Below are positions 32,793-42,412 of a stretch of DNA of 64,000 bases, one piece after another. The position numbers and the translations under genes were made by a program. Under the pieces are notes generated by a model. The model searched no databases, was not told the origin of the DNA, and saw only the letters and a program-made list of their open reading frames with translations. This DNA is from CAZJHX01 sp964545715 (GTDB taxonomy: Bacteria > Myxococcota_A > UBA9042 > GCA-2863065). The DNA lies in assembly GCA_964545715.1 (NCBI GenBank), contig CAZJHX010000050.1:1-64000 (forward strand), written 5' to 3'. The first letter of the stretch is position 1; each line of letters begins with the position of its first letter.

Positions 32793-34088
32793 ATGCGGTT
32801 TCCAGGCCCTCGCGACGCTAAACACTACTTTCCAGTCACTCGAAAGGGCACGCGTGTGCCGTCACCCGACGCCGAGGCCGCCGCCCGCTGGTATCTGGTC
32901 GGGCTGGACCAGATCCTGGTGGACATGGAGGTGCACGCCGATGCCGAGTTTGCGGCGGACCTGGGTGTGATCCCCGGCGAGTCGGTGGTGCTCAGCTCCG
33001 ACCGTCACGAGGCCCTGCTGGCGCGAATCGCCAGGGCGCAGCTGCCGTGCCGATACGCGCCTGGCGGCAGCGTCGGCAACACGCTAAACAACTACACCCA
33101 CCTCTCCGGCGAGCCGGCGGTGCTGCTGGGCCAGGTTCAAAAGACGATGGAGGCGGGCAGCCCTGCGTTTCACTACGTGGCGCAGACTCCGGGCGCCATC
33201 GACCTGCGCTATCTCGTGCCGATGGAGGGCGCTACGGGGACGGCGATCACGTTTGTGGCGCCGTCCGGAGAGCGGTCGTTTGCGGTGGCGCCGGGCATCT
33301 CGACGCAGTTTGGGGCCGACGATGTGCCCGAGGAGTTGGTGGCCAACGCGGCGGCGCTGGTCGTCTCTCTTTATACGCTGCGGGATCCGGACTGGCCGAT
33401 CGCGGTGGCGACTCGCCGGGCGATGGCGGTGGCGCGCGATGCCGGCGTCCCGGTGGCGTTCGGCATGGGGACCGCATCGTTGGTGGAGCCCAATCGCGAC
33501 ATGCTGAAGGAGCTTTTGGCCGAGTACGTGACGATCGCCGCCATGAACGAGCGAGAAGCCGAGGCCCTGACGGGTCAGGACGACGCTCTGCTGGCCTGCC
33601 GCGACATCATGCAGTGGGTGGATCTGGTGCTGGTCACCGAGGGCGCCCGTGGGCTGACGCTTGGCGGCTGGGTGGACGACGCCAGCAAGCGCGCCACGCG
33701 GTATCCGGTCCACTCCGGCGCCTTGCCGGACTACAACGAGTGGGAGTTCAGCCGCATGATGCGCAAGGAGGACTGCGTCGAACCTGTGGCGGCGTTCTCG
33801 CACATCCACCCGTACAAGGGCGGGCCCGACCGGCTGGTCAACACCAACGGCGCAGGCGATGCCGCCCTCGCTGCGATTCTCCACGACGTGGCGGCCAATC
33901 GCTATCACCAGGAGTCGGTGCCCAAGAGCTCAAAGCACGCCGGCGGACCGTTTCTCACCTACTCGTCGCTGTCGCGCAGCGCGCAATACGGCAACCGGGT
34001 GGCGTACGAGGTGTTGCGGGGCTCTTCACCACGCCTGGACGGTCCCGTGGGATCCGACGCGCCCGATCCCGAGGCGCCGCACCGTTAA
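32793..34088 (+). CDS. gsk: Inosine/guanosine kinase
   Basis: Protein of 431 aa, like the 434-aa E. coli Gsk, with which it shares long stretches from memory: MRFPGPRDAKHYFPV at the start, GGSVGNTLNNY, NEREAEALTG, NEWEFSRMMR, SHIHPYKGGP and YSSL. It phosphorylates inosine and guanosine for purine salvage, in the cytoplasm. The PfkB-family signature NTNGAGDAALAA carries the catalytic Asp near residue 354. It starts 18 nt after the preceding stop and its own stop overlaps the convergent amine oxidase stop by 4 nt. Confidence 0.95.
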   Translation: MRFPGPRDAKHYFPVTRKGTRVPSPDAEAAARWYLVGLDQILVDMEVHADAEFAADLGVIPGESVVLSSDRHEALLARIARAQLPCRYAPGGSVGNTLNNYTHLSGEPAVLLGQVQKTMEAGSPAFHYVAQTPGAIDLRYLVPMEGATGTAITFVAPSGERSFAVAPGISTQFGADDVPEELVANAAALVVSLYTLRDPDWPIAVATRRAMAVARDAGVPVAFGMGTASLVEPNRDMLKELLAEYVTIAAMNEREAEALTGQDDALLACRDIMQWVDLVLVTEGARGLTLGGWVDDASKRATRYPVHSGALPDYNEWEFSRMMRKEDCVEPVAAFSHIHPYKGGPDRLVNTNGAGDAALAAILHDVAANRYHQESVPKSSKHAGGPFLTYSSLSRSAQYGNRVAYEVLRGSSPRLDGPVGSDAPDPEAPHR

Positions 34089-35347
34089 AGTCTGGCGGCC
34101 TCTCTGAGTCCGGACAGCCAGGCGCCGTGCACAGTGGCGGGGTACTGGCGGTTGGTCGCCTCACCGGCGAACAGCAGGCGTCCGACCGGGGCGGCCAGCG
34201 CGTCGTAGTCGGCCGGCGTCGCGCCCAACGGCAGGCATGAATACGACCCGCGAGCCCACTTATCCGCCTGCCAGCGCGTGACGATGACCGAGGTGGGCGC
34301 AGGCACAGGCTCACCGGCCATCGTGCTCATGATCTCTTGCAAGCGTGCGACGATCTCGGCGTCCGACCGCGCCTCCATGCGCCGGGCGGACGAGGCGGAG
34401 ATCAGCGCCACCAGAATGGGGGGCGCGTCGGGCACGATCGCCTGCAGGTTCATCAGGTAGGGATACTCGCCGGCGCGGGTCGACATGTAGCCGAAGAAGC
34501 CGACGTCGTCGGGCCAGAACGCCTCTTCGAAGCGCATGACGACCTTGTCCAGCACGCCGACTCCCAGGCGCCCGATCGCCGCCCGCTTCTCGGCCGGCAG
34601 CTCGGGCACAAAGCGTACGACGCCGGCCTTGAGCACACCCAGGGGCAGGGTGCAGATGAGCGCGTCGGCGGAGAGGACCCCGTGCGCGGTTACAGCCTGC
34701 ACGCCGTCGTCGCCGTGACGGATCTCGCTGACCGCCTGGCCAAAGCGCACGTCCAGGCCCTCGGCCAGCCTCGCGGCCAGGTCTCCGTAGCCCGGGATCA
34801 CCAGGTGGTCGCCGCCCTCGAAGCCGTCGTCCTCGTCCGCGTACCAGGCGGAGACCTTCTCCAGGTCCTCGGCCACGTCGGCCTCCTGGGTGGTCTTTGC
34901 CCACTCGAAGGCGCGCCGCTCACCGGCGTCCAGGGTCTCGCCGCCCAGCGCCAGCTCCAGCGCGCTTGCCAGGCTGAGGTCCGCAGACCGATCTTCGGCC
35001 AGCTCCAGCGCGGCCGCGGTCAGCGACTCGAATTCGCCGTAGATCTCGGAGACGAAGGCGTCGGAGACCTGGGTGCCGTCGTGGTCGAACAGCGCCAGGC
35101 CCATGTCGTCCGTGCGCCGCCAGCGGAGGCCGGCCTCGCGGCACAGCTCGGTGACTGGGTTGCCCTGGTCACCATGGATCCAGGCGCCTCCGAGATCGAC
35201 TGGGACTCCGAGCGCGCGGCTGGTCCAACAGCGCCCTCCGACCTGATCGCGTGCCTCTAAGATCACGACCTCGTGACCGCGGCGGGTGAGGTCCCGCGCC
35301 GCGCCGAGACCGGCCATGCCCGCGCCGATGACGAGAACGCGCGTCAT
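34085..35347 (-). CDS. FAD-dependent amine oxidase family protein
   Basis: Protein of 420 aa starting at MTRVLVIGAGMAGLGAARDL, the FAD-binding dinucleotide motif GxGxxG. Further family text is GRCWTSRALGVPVDLGGAWI (substrate and flavin contact), ICTLPLGVLKAG, and the C-terminal flavin-binding end LLFAGEATNRQYPATVHGAW. It belongs with flavin monoamine/polyamine oxidases, which oxidise amines to aldehydes with H2O2 release. No signal peptide, so cytoplasmic. Its ATG is 2 nt after the stop of the lipoprotein gene above, making an operon of one exported and one cytosolic product. Confidence 0.9.
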   Translation of the reverse strand: MTRVLVIGAGMAGLGAARDLTRRGHEVVILEARDQVGGRCWTSRALGVPVDLGGAWIHGDQGNPVTELCREAGLRWRRTDDMGLALFDHDGTQVSDAFVSEIYGEFESLTAAALELAEDRSADLSLASALELALGGETLDAGERRAFEWAKTTQEADVAEDLEKVSAWYADEDDGFEGGDHLVIPGYGDLAARLAEGLDVRFGQAVSEIRHGDDGVQAVTAHGVLSADALICTLPLGVLKAGVVRFVPELPAEKRAAIGRLGVGVLDKVVMRFEEAFWPDDVGFFGYMSTRAGEYPYLMNLQAIVPDAPPILVALISASSARRMEARSDAEIVARLQEIMSTMAGEPVPAPTSVIVTRWQADKWARGSYSCLPLGATPADYDALAAPVGRLLFAGEATNRQYPATVHGAWLSGLREAARL

Positions 35348-35349
35348 GT

Positions 35350-37314
35350 CTACAGCTTGTCCTTTACGACCACGCAGTTGGACTTTTTGCCGTCGGGGTT
35401 GATCACGTGGATCTCCTTGCCGACCCACGCCGCCTTGGCAGCCGCCGAGACCGTCACGCAGAGCTTGGTCGTGGTGATGATGTTCCAGTGCTTCTGGTTG
35501 CCGTTGGCGCCGATCGACTGGGGACCGTAGTCCGCGATGCCGGTGTTGTCCTTGAGGAACTGGAAGTTGCTGCCCAACACGAACCAGCCGGTGGTGCCGA
35601 CGCAGCCCGGGCCGACGTAGGACTCGGTGATGGTCGGCTTGGGGCATTTCGTGCCCTGGCCGGTCCAGCCCTTGAAGCACTGGTCGGCGGTCGGGCAGCT
35701 TTCGGTGCACGGCGTGGGATCGACGGTGCTGCCGCAGGTGTCGATGATCTGGATGAGCGTGACGGGGGCCGAGACCTTGGGCTCGCCGGCCTGCCAGTCG
35801 TCGTGGGGCGTGGCCTGGCAGGTGATCTGCGCGCCGACCGGCAACCCGGCGGTGTTCAGGGTCTGCCCGGTCTGCCCCGCCAGCGGCGCCAGGTCGTGGT
35901 ACCACGCGTAGGTGTAGGACGGCGCCGGGTCGCACTCCGCGTCCGAGTAGCCCGACGGCGCGCACGTGAGCACGGCGCCCACCTCCAGGCTGGGGGCTGT
36001 GATCGCCACGGCGTCTACAGTCGGCGGCGTGTCGACGACCACGGCGACGTTTGACGCGATCTGCGGGCCCGGCAGGGGGTTGTCGTCGGCGTCCAGCGCC
36101 CCGTCCCACGCCTGCGCAAAGCAGACCAGGTCATCATCGGGGGCGAGGTCTCCGGAGTACACGGATTGGTCGTGGTCCAGCGCCAGGCCGTTCTTCTCCC
36201 ACGCATAGGTCAGCACCAGGGCGTCGGGATCGTCGTCCGGGTCCGTGACGCCGGTGATCTCGCACATGTACTCGTCGCACACGGCGCCCGCTGCCGGCGA
36301 CAGGGTTACGCCGCTCACCACGGGCAGCGCGTTGCCGATCTGCACCGCCACCTTGGCGTTGACCGTGGGGCCGGAGGCCTCGCCGTCGGTCGGCGTGGCG
36401 GTACAGGTGACCGTGTCGCCCTTCTCGAAGTGCTCGCTGCTCAGCGTCTCGTCGGTCTGACCCGCGACCGTCTCGCCGTTGACCTGCCACTGATAGACCC
36501 ACAAAACGCCGTCGCCGTCCGGGTCGACCGCGCCCGAGGCGCCGCAGGTCAGCGTGTCGTCCGCGCCAGGCGCCCCCGGATCGATCAGCACCACCCCGCC
36601 GTCGGGCGGCGCGTTCAAGACCACGACCGTGTTGCTGTCCACAGGCGCCGACGCCAGATCGTCCGCCATAGCCCGCACCCGGCACAACACGCTGTCGCCC
36701 TTTTGCGCGATCTCGGCCGCCGGCAGCGTGGCTGGGCCGAGCTTGACGCTCGCGTTGTTGACGACCCAGTCGATCTCATAGGTCGCGGGCTCGGCGTCCG
36801 AGTCGTAGGTGCACGTCAGCTCGGTGGCGACGGTCGCGTTCAGAGGCGCCAGCGCCACGTTCGTGGGCGGCGGTGGCGTGTTGTCGTCGGGCGAATCGTC
36901 GCCGATAACCACCGACACGGTCGCCGACGCCGCCAGGTCGCTGGAGTCGGTCGCAGTCAGCGTTATCTCGTGCGTTCCCTCGGCGAGGTTGGCCGTCGTC
37001 AGCGTGGCCTGACCAGCGGCGTCAGACGGCTCGGCGCTGAGTGAGCCCGCCAGGTCCGAGGTCCATGCCAGCCGCAGGGCTTCCGAGGCGTCCACGTCGT
37101 CCGAGACGCGCGCGGTGACGGTGACGAGCTCGCCCGGCGCGTACGTGGCGCCGTTTTCAGGTGTGTCGATCGTGACGAACGGGGCCTGATTCGACGTGCC
37201 GACATCGCCCGCCGGCGGATCCGGTTGGGCGCTGTCTTGAGGCGTGGACGATTTCCGCGCGGGACTGGAGCAGGCCGTGAGCGCGAGCAAGAGCATGAGT
37301 AGGGGCCGTCGCAT
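35350..37314 (-). CDS. Lipoprotein of Ig-like repeats
   Basis: Lipoprotein of 654 aa: MRRPLLMLLLALTAC (Cys15). The body has about five repeats of roughly 90 aa built like Ig/PKD domains, each with a Y-x-W-x-x-N(G) strand and a Cys pair bridging strands (YQWQVNGETVAGQT, YAWEKNGLALD, YAWYHDLAPLAGQT, each followed by DxVxCxAxxxD). A C-terminal Cys-rich segment (CTESCPTADQCFKGW) leads to an IPT/TIG-like end. The gene cut off at position 1 carries the same repeat type. Likely a long surface stalk. Confidence 0.8.
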   Translation of the reverse strand: MRRPLLMLLLALTACSSPARKSSTPQDSAQPDPPAGDVGTSNQAPFVTIDTPENGATYAPGELVTVTARVSDDVDASEALRLAWTSDLAGSLSAEPSDAAGQATLTTANLAEGTHEITLTATDSSDLAASATVSVVIGDDSPDDNTPPPPTNVALAPLNATVATELTCTYDSDAEPATYEIDWVVNNASVKLGPATLPAAEIAQKGDSVLCRVRAMADDLASAPVDSNTVVVLNAPPDGGVVLIDPGAPGADDTLTCGASGAVDPDGDGVLWVYQWQVNGETVAGQTDETLSSEHFEKGDTVTCTATPTDGEASGPTVNAKVAVQIGNALPVVSGVTLSPAAGAVCDEYMCEITGVTDPDDDPDALVLTYAWEKNGLALDHDQSVYSGDLAPDDDLVCFAQAWDGALDADDNPLPGPQIASNVAVVVDTPPTVDAVAITAPSLEVGAVLTCAPSGYSDAECDPAPSYTYAWYHDLAPLAGQTGQTLNTAGLPVGAQITCQATPHDDWQAGEPKVSAPVTLIQIIDTCGSTVDPTPCTESCPTADQCFKGWTGQGTKCPKPTITESYVGPGCVGTTGWFVLGSNFQFLKDNTGIADYGPQSIGANGNQKHWNIITTTKLCVTVSAAAKAAWVGKEIHVINPDGKKSNCVVVKDKL

Positions 37315-37330
37315 GGGCGAAACCGTACCG

Positions 37331-38485
37331 TTAGGGCGCCCCGATCGCCACGTCGCCGTGAACTATCTTCTGAAACGAGCCGCCCACGGAGTAAATGCGG
37401 CCGTCCCACAATGGCGCCTGGTGCACGTGGCTGCGCCGGCTGGGCAGCTGGCCATCCATCAGCTGCCAATCGCCCAGCGCACCCTCGGCATCGAGCTCCG
37501 CGCGATAGACCGACTGGCTCCACTGCGGCAGGCCACCCTTGCCGATGAGGCCGCCGACCACGTAGACGCACGCGCCGTTGAGCACGTTGCCGTGCGTGGA
37601 GATGCCGTCCGGGAAATCAGCGAGCGACTGCCACTCTCCCAGGCTTCCCTCGTCGCCAATCTCCGCGCGAATCACGGTCGACAGGGTCTCGTGCGCGCCC
37701 GCCGGGTTACCGTCCAGTCCGCCGATTACGTACAGCGCACCGAACGCGGCAAAGCTGGAGTGGTGGCTGCGCGGCTGTGGCAGGGCCCGCGCGTCTTCCC
37801 AGGCGCTGAGCTGGCCGTCGCTCCAAGTGGACGCAAAGACGGTGTCCTGGCTGACCGAGTTCAACAGACCGCCCGTGGCGTAGATCACGCCGTCGAAGGC
37901 GTCCGCGCTGCCGTGAAAGCGCTTGCTGGGCAGCGCCGGGCCGGTCGCCCACTCCACGATGGCCCCGTCATCGCCGGCGTGCCCCACCAGCACCTGGGTC
38001 AGCTCCTTGCCGCCGACCTTGCCGCCCGTGAAGATAACGCGGTCGTCGATCAGCGCGACACCCTGGCCGGAGCGCGGGCTGGGCATCGCCGTGTCCTCCA
38101 CCCACGACCCGACGGAGCCGTCCTGGCCGATCGGCGCACGCCAGACATCGGCAAACTGCTTTTTGTAGTTGTTGCCGCCCGCCACGTAGAGGTGTGCGCC
38201 GGCCGCGGACTCCAGGACAAACGTGCCGTGGTGGTCGCGCGGGCTGGGCAGCTCGGTGCCGACTGCCCAGCTGAGCGCGCCCTCGCACCCTGCCGGCGGC
38301 TTCGGCAGGTCGGGTTCGGGTGCCACGTCGGGCGCGTCGACGGTGGCGGGCAGGTCGGGCTCGTCGACCACGTCGGCGACGGCGCCCTCGTCGGTTGGAG
38401 CCGCATCGGGCGGGGCGTCAGTGTCTGAGTCCTGCCCGCAGCCGGCGACCATCAAGAACAGTAGCAGTGGCACACCGTGTTTCAT
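37331..38485 (-). CDS. Kelch-repeat lipoprotein
   Basis: Lipoprotein of 384 aa: MKHGVPLLLFLMVAGC (Cys16) and an acidic D/A/P linker to residue ~65. The rest is a Kelch beta-propeller of about six blades, each with the double Gly and R-x-x-H pattern (LYVAGGNN, RVIFTGGK, VIYATGGL, LYVIGGLDG, VYVVGGL, RIYSVGGS). Likely a binding protein on the outer membrane. The start codon has no Shine-Dalgarno sequence and lies 3 nt from the predicted start of a sigma-54-type promoter. A terminator-like hairpin separates it from the gene upstream. Confidence 0.85.
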   Translation of the reverse strand: MKHGVPLLLFLMVAGCGQDSDTDAPPDAAPTDEGAVADVVDEPDLPATVDAPDVAPEPDLPKPPAGCEGALSWAVGTELPSPRDHHGTFVLESAAGAHLYVAGGNNYKKQFADVWRAPIGQDGSVGSWVEDTAMPSPRSGQGVALIDDRVIFTGGKVGGKELTQVLVGHAGDDGAIVEWATGPALPSKRFHGSADAFDGVIYATGGLLNSVSQDTVFASTWSDGQLSAWEDARALPQPRSHHSSFAAFGALYVIGGLDGNPAGAHETLSTVIRAEIGDEGSLGEWQSLADFPDGISTHGNVLNGACVYVVGGLIGKGGLPQWSQSVYRAELDAEGALGDWQLMDGQLPSRRSHVHQAPLWDGRIYSVGGSFQKIVHGDVAIGAP

Positions 38486-38514
38486 GCTGTGGGGGAACAG
38501 CAAACGGTGTGCCA
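38468..38514. repeat. 11-bp perfect inverted repeat flanking a start codon
   Basis: TGGCACACCGT (38468-38478) and its complement ACGGTGTGCCA (38504-38514) enclose 25 nt that include the ATG at 38485. Inside, TGCTGT (38485-38490) and ACAGCA (38497-38502) make a second stem around six bases. The right arm is part of the sigma-54-like promoter. The structure could hide the start codon in RNA only if transcription begins upstream of that promoter. Confidence 0.6.
38499..38514 (-). promoter_or_regulatory. Candidate sigma-54 promoter with almost no leader
   Basis: The minus strand reads TGGCACACCGTTTGCT: TGGCAC, exact GG-N10-GC and TTGCT are all present. The predicted transcript start at about 38488 is 3 nt before the ATG at 38485, the same geometry as at 29413-29428. 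Confidence 0.65.
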
Positions 38515-38536
38515 CCGCTAACATCCTGTTATTACG

Positions 38537-38570
38537 GGCGTGTGTGCTCTGCCGTCAGAACACGCACGCC
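38537..38570 (-). terminator. Terminator-like hairpin
   Basis: The 15-nt arms 38537-38551 and 38556-38570 pair around a 4-nt loop with two G-U or mismatched positions (minus strand GGCGTGCGTGTTCTG and CAGAGCACACACGCC). It begins 14 nt after the stop at 38585 and precedes the next promoter. There is no T-run, so it may be a rho-assisted or processing hairpin. Confidence 0.55.
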
Positions 38571-38584
38571 ACGATCGTTAGCTC

Positions 38585-41413
38585 TCAGAGGACCTGCCGA
38601 CGCATCGCCGGCAGCCCGAGCATCAGCATCAGCAACAGCCAACCCGCGACCGGCCGGCCACCGCTCTGTGCGGCGGAGCACCCCGCGTCAGGCGTCGCCT
38701 GGACGACGATCGGGTCGACGTCCGGTCCCGCGCCATCGACCGGCGCGCCCTCGCTCGTGATGCTGTCCACCACGTCACCGGGGACGCACGCCGCGTCGGC
38801 CTGGCAGGTGACGCCACCCGTCGCGGCATCGCACCCCCAGCGACCTGCATGCACGCAGTCAGCGCCGTTGACGTGGCAGGTCTCGCCCAGCGGGAAGCCC
38901 TCGTCCGTCGCGCCGTCGCAGTCGTTGTCCAGGGCGTCACATGACTCGGCGGACGCAAGCCCCTGGGTCACGTTGCAGATGGTCGCCCCGTCTTCGTCGC
39001 AGACCCACGAGCCCGCGCGCGCACACACGCCCTGACCGGCGATGCAGGCGCGACCGACCGGCAGTCCGTCGTCGATGATCCCGTTGCAGTCGTCGTCCAG
39101 CCCGTTGCACAGCTCCCCGGGACCGTCCGGCGCCACGCAGACGACCTGGCTGTTGGCGTCGCAAGCCAGCGTCCCCTGGTTGTCGCACTGCGATCCCAGC
39201 GGCGTGCACGCCTGGCCCAGGCCGAAGTCCTCGTCGGTCTCGCCGTCGCAGTCGTTGTCCAGGCCGTCGCACAGCTCCTCGGCAGGCTCCGCGGGCAGCG
39301 CTGAGCACCGCGTAGCGCCTGGCCCGTCGCATTCCAGCACCCCGTTCGTCAGGCAGGCGCCGAGGCCGGCTGTGCAGGGCGCGCCCAGGTCAAAGCCCTC
39401 GTCCGTCTGGCCGTCGCAGTCGTTGTCCAGCCCGTCGCACGTGTCCGCGGCGCCGGCGTAGGTCCCGGCGTCCGAGTCGTCGCAGTCCCCCTGACACGGC
39501 AGCTGGCCGTCGGAGTCCTGGTCCTTTTCCGACGCGTCGATCACGCCGTCGCACATGTCGTCCGCGCCGTTGCACGCCTCTGCTTCAGCCGCCGCCTTGG
39601 GGACGCACTTGGCGGGCTTGCCGCTGCTGCACGCGGCCGTGACCGTCGCGCATGCGCCCACGCCACACGTCAGCTGCCCAAGTGACTCGTCCTTCTTGCC
39701 GTCGCAGTCGTCGTCCTTGCCGTTGCAGATCTCCTTGGCGCCGGGATGGATGTTTGCGGCCTTGTCGCTGCAGTCGCCGCCGACCGGCGTGGCCAGATAG
39801 CCGTCCTTGTCCGCGTCGCCCGACGTGACCGGGACGCTGCCGACCATGCGCAGCTGATCGATGTCGGTCCACGTGGTGCCCTTGAGCGCCGGATCCACCC
39901 GCAGCCGAAGGATCTGACCCTTCCACTTGGCCTGGCCGGCCATCGAGATCGTCAGGTCGTGGAACTTGCCGTCCCCCGGCGCTACAAAGCTGACCGCCTT
40001 GTCCGCGGTGAACTTTGGCGAGGCGTCGGTCTGATAAAAGATCTGGCCCTTGACCGGCCCCACGTGAGAGCGCGCCCGCAGCTTGATCCCCTTGTATTTG
40101 GACGCCTTGAAGCTGGTCTTGGGGCTCAGGAGGATGGGATCGTTGCCGCTCATGTGCGCCGCCAGGCAGTGATGAGACGTGTTGACCTTCATCGTGTCGA
40201 CCGAGTGATGCGCCACCCAGCCCTCGGTCTCCGCCGCGGTCGCGTCGAAGTCCCAGCGCAGACGGGAATACACGTCCAGCTGCTGATAGGCCTGCAGCTT
40301 CTTGCCGGCGTCGTTGTGCTCCACCTTGTCGTTCCACGCCGTCTGCTCGCCGTAGTAGTTGGCCACGTGCCAGATCCAGGCGCGCAGGTCAGGGTGGTCG
40401 GCCTTGCCGATCGAGTACTGCGCGGCCTTTACCTTGAACACCACCTTCTTGGTCTCGCCGGGGCTCATCTTGTACAGCTTCAGCTTCCCGCTCGTCGGCG
40501 GCGACGTCTTGCTGGGATTGCCGGGCGCGTTGTTGGAGTCGTTGACCTTCCACGTCTTGGCGGAATTTGCCGGCCAGTGCGACTAGATCGTGTTGGGCAG
40601 CGGGCGAAGGTACGGCGATTCGGACCAGTAGCCGATGATCACGCCGTCGTCGGTGGTCTTGCCGCCGGGCTTGTTGGCCACCACGATCTCCATCGTGATC
40701 GTCTGGCCGGAGAACGTGTCCGGAATGCCCTTTGACGAGCCCTCGGGGCGCGAGTCGGCCACGCCCACGGACTTGACCGCGATGGTCATCTTGGGATCCT
40801 TGGCCACCACCGGCGGCGGCGATGACGAGCCCGTCAGGTTCTTGCGACGCGCCACTTTCCAGGTGCCGCCCAGCGACAGCGACCGGGTGTTGTGCACGAT
40901 GCCGTACTTGCAACCCTTGGCCTCGTAGACCCAGTGGTCGCCCCACGACGTGCTCGACTCGAACAGCATCACGTGGCCGCTCTTGGCGATCGAGTCGCCC
41001 TTCTGGCGCTTTGTGGGCGTCACGACCGTCCAGTTGGAGGTGTTTTTCGTGTAGGTGCCCGAGACCGGGCCGTGCGGGCCGCAGGCCTTGCTGGCCGAGA
41101 GACCGCCGACGCGCCACACGGTGTACAAAAAGCCCGAGCAGTCCGCGCCATAGCTGCCGCTGTGGGTGCAGGACGGGCAGCCGCTGGACCCGGACTTGGG
41201 CGTGCACTTGCCCTTGCTGCAGCTGCCGAAGGCGCCCGAGCACCCGGACGCGCACCAGCAGGAGCCGCCCCACCAGTAGGAGTAGCCGACCGCCGACTTG
41301 GCGCGGCACATGACGTCGGACACGGACATAGCCGGCGGCGCCGCAGTCGCGCAGACCGGGACCACGAGCAAGACGGCCAGGACGCCGTAGAAGCGGTGCT
41401 TGAGCGCTGTCAT
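38585..41413 (-). pseudogene. NlpC/P60-like protein with MopE repeats and MYXO-CTERM tail, split by an in-frame amber codon
   Basis: Two open stretches, 41413-40586 and 40582-38585, lie in the same frame and are separated by one TAG at 40583-40585; read through, they give about 942 aa. The first has a signal peptide and an NlpC/P60-like core (GADCSGFLYTVWR with the nucleophile Cys, GHVMLFES with the His). The TAG falls inside a domain running from GYWSESPYLRPLPNTI to SHWPANSAKTWKV. The second has at least five MopE-type metal-binding repeats (CDGLDNDCDGQTDEG) and a C-terminal tail of Cys, hydrophobic helix and RR, as in myxosortase substrates (MYXO-CTERM). The start ATG overlaps the upstream stop (ATGA) after GGAGGG. 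A CAG-to-TAG change, a sequencing error or readthrough would each explain it. Confidence 0.8.
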
Positions 41414-42378
41414 CGGATCGCCCTCCACCGCATGAGTCGAAGTCCGGCGGGCGTCAGCGCCATTTGATAGGCGTCGCCCGAGCGGGTGAACCGAAACGTG
41501 CGGTACTGCTCCAGCGCGGTGTCGGTGTGCCTGGACTCGAAGCGCCCGGCGGTCTTGCCGTCAGCGTCGAGCAGGCGCCCGACGAGCCGATCGCGAATCA
41601 GGTTGCCGGCCGCGTCGTAGCGCACCGTGTGATAGGCGGCGAAAACCCCGAAACCAGGCCGCTCCTGCAGCTCCACCAGCCGTCCGATGTGGTCCAGCTC
41701 CGAGAACGTCAGCTCCGCCACGCGGCCGTCCGTCAGCCCTCGGCGCAGCACCACGCCGCCGGCCCCGTCCAGGGCGGCGACCAGATTCCCCGACAGGCCA
41801 GGGCGGCCGGCCACAACCGTGCGCGGGCAGGGCTGCAGGGCCGCGTTCAGAAGCCGCACTGAGTGAGTGCGGGCGTACTCCAGCCAGACGCCGTCAGCGT
41901 CGATCAGCAGCGCTGTTACGCCGCCGCCCTCTGCGATGCCCGGGCCCTCGATGGCGTACTCGCGCGCTTGCCCTGTGCGCGGATCCAGCACGACAACGGC
42001 GCGCTTGACCAGCCGGTCCAGCAGCACCAGCTGACCTTTGGGACCCACTTCCAGTCCGTTGAACGCGTTGCCGGGCACCGCGACAGCGCCCAGCAGCGTG
42101 CCGTCCGGCGCGAAGCGAAGCACGCGGGAGGCGATCTGATCCAAGATGAGCATCGAGCCGTCGGCGTCGATGGCAAAGCTCATCGGCCCCTCGGACGACG
42201 CTTCGTCACCGATGACGCGCGAGACCTCTGCAGCTCCGCTGCCCCACGGCAGCTCCAACACCACGTCCGGCGCCGTAAACCCCACCGGACCCCTCGCGGA
42301 CGCGAGCCAGACCGGCGCAAATACACACAGCACGGCAGCCACACGGGCGGCGCGCTCCACTCCCAAACCTGTAATCAT
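41410..42378 (-). CDS. Exported NHL-like beta-propeller protein
   Basis: Protein of 322 aa starting at the ATG after GGGAGAGG (an upstream 17-codon extension lacks this). A signal segment (RVAAVLCVFAPVWLASA) precedes a domain with six-bladed NHL-type repeats (FAIDADGSMLILDQIASRVLRFAPDG; GLEVGPKGQLVLLDRLVKRAVVV, quoted in parts). No catalytic residue is evident. It is the first gene of an operon with the amber-interrupted NlpC/P60-like gene, driven by a sigma-54-like promoter, and probably binds the same target. Confidence 0.75.
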   Translation of the reverse strand: MITGLGVERAARVAAVLCVFAPVWLASARGPVGFTAPDVVLELPWGSGAAEVSRVIGDEASSEGPMSFAIDADGSMLILDQIASRVLRFAPDGTLLGAVAVPGNAFNGLEVGPKGQLVLLDRLVKRAVVVLDPRTGQAREYAIEGPGIAEGGGVTALLIDADGVWLEYARTHSVRLLNAALQPCPRTVVAGRPGLSGNLVAALDGAGGVVLRRGLTDGRVAELTFSELDHIGRLVELQERPGFGVFAAYHTVRYDAAGNLIRDRLVGRLLDADGKTAGRFESRHTDTALEQYRTFRFTRSGDAYQMALTPAGLRLMRWRAIR

Positions 42379-42412
42379 GTCCCTCTCCCAAGGTATCCCC
42401 GCCGAGAGACTT

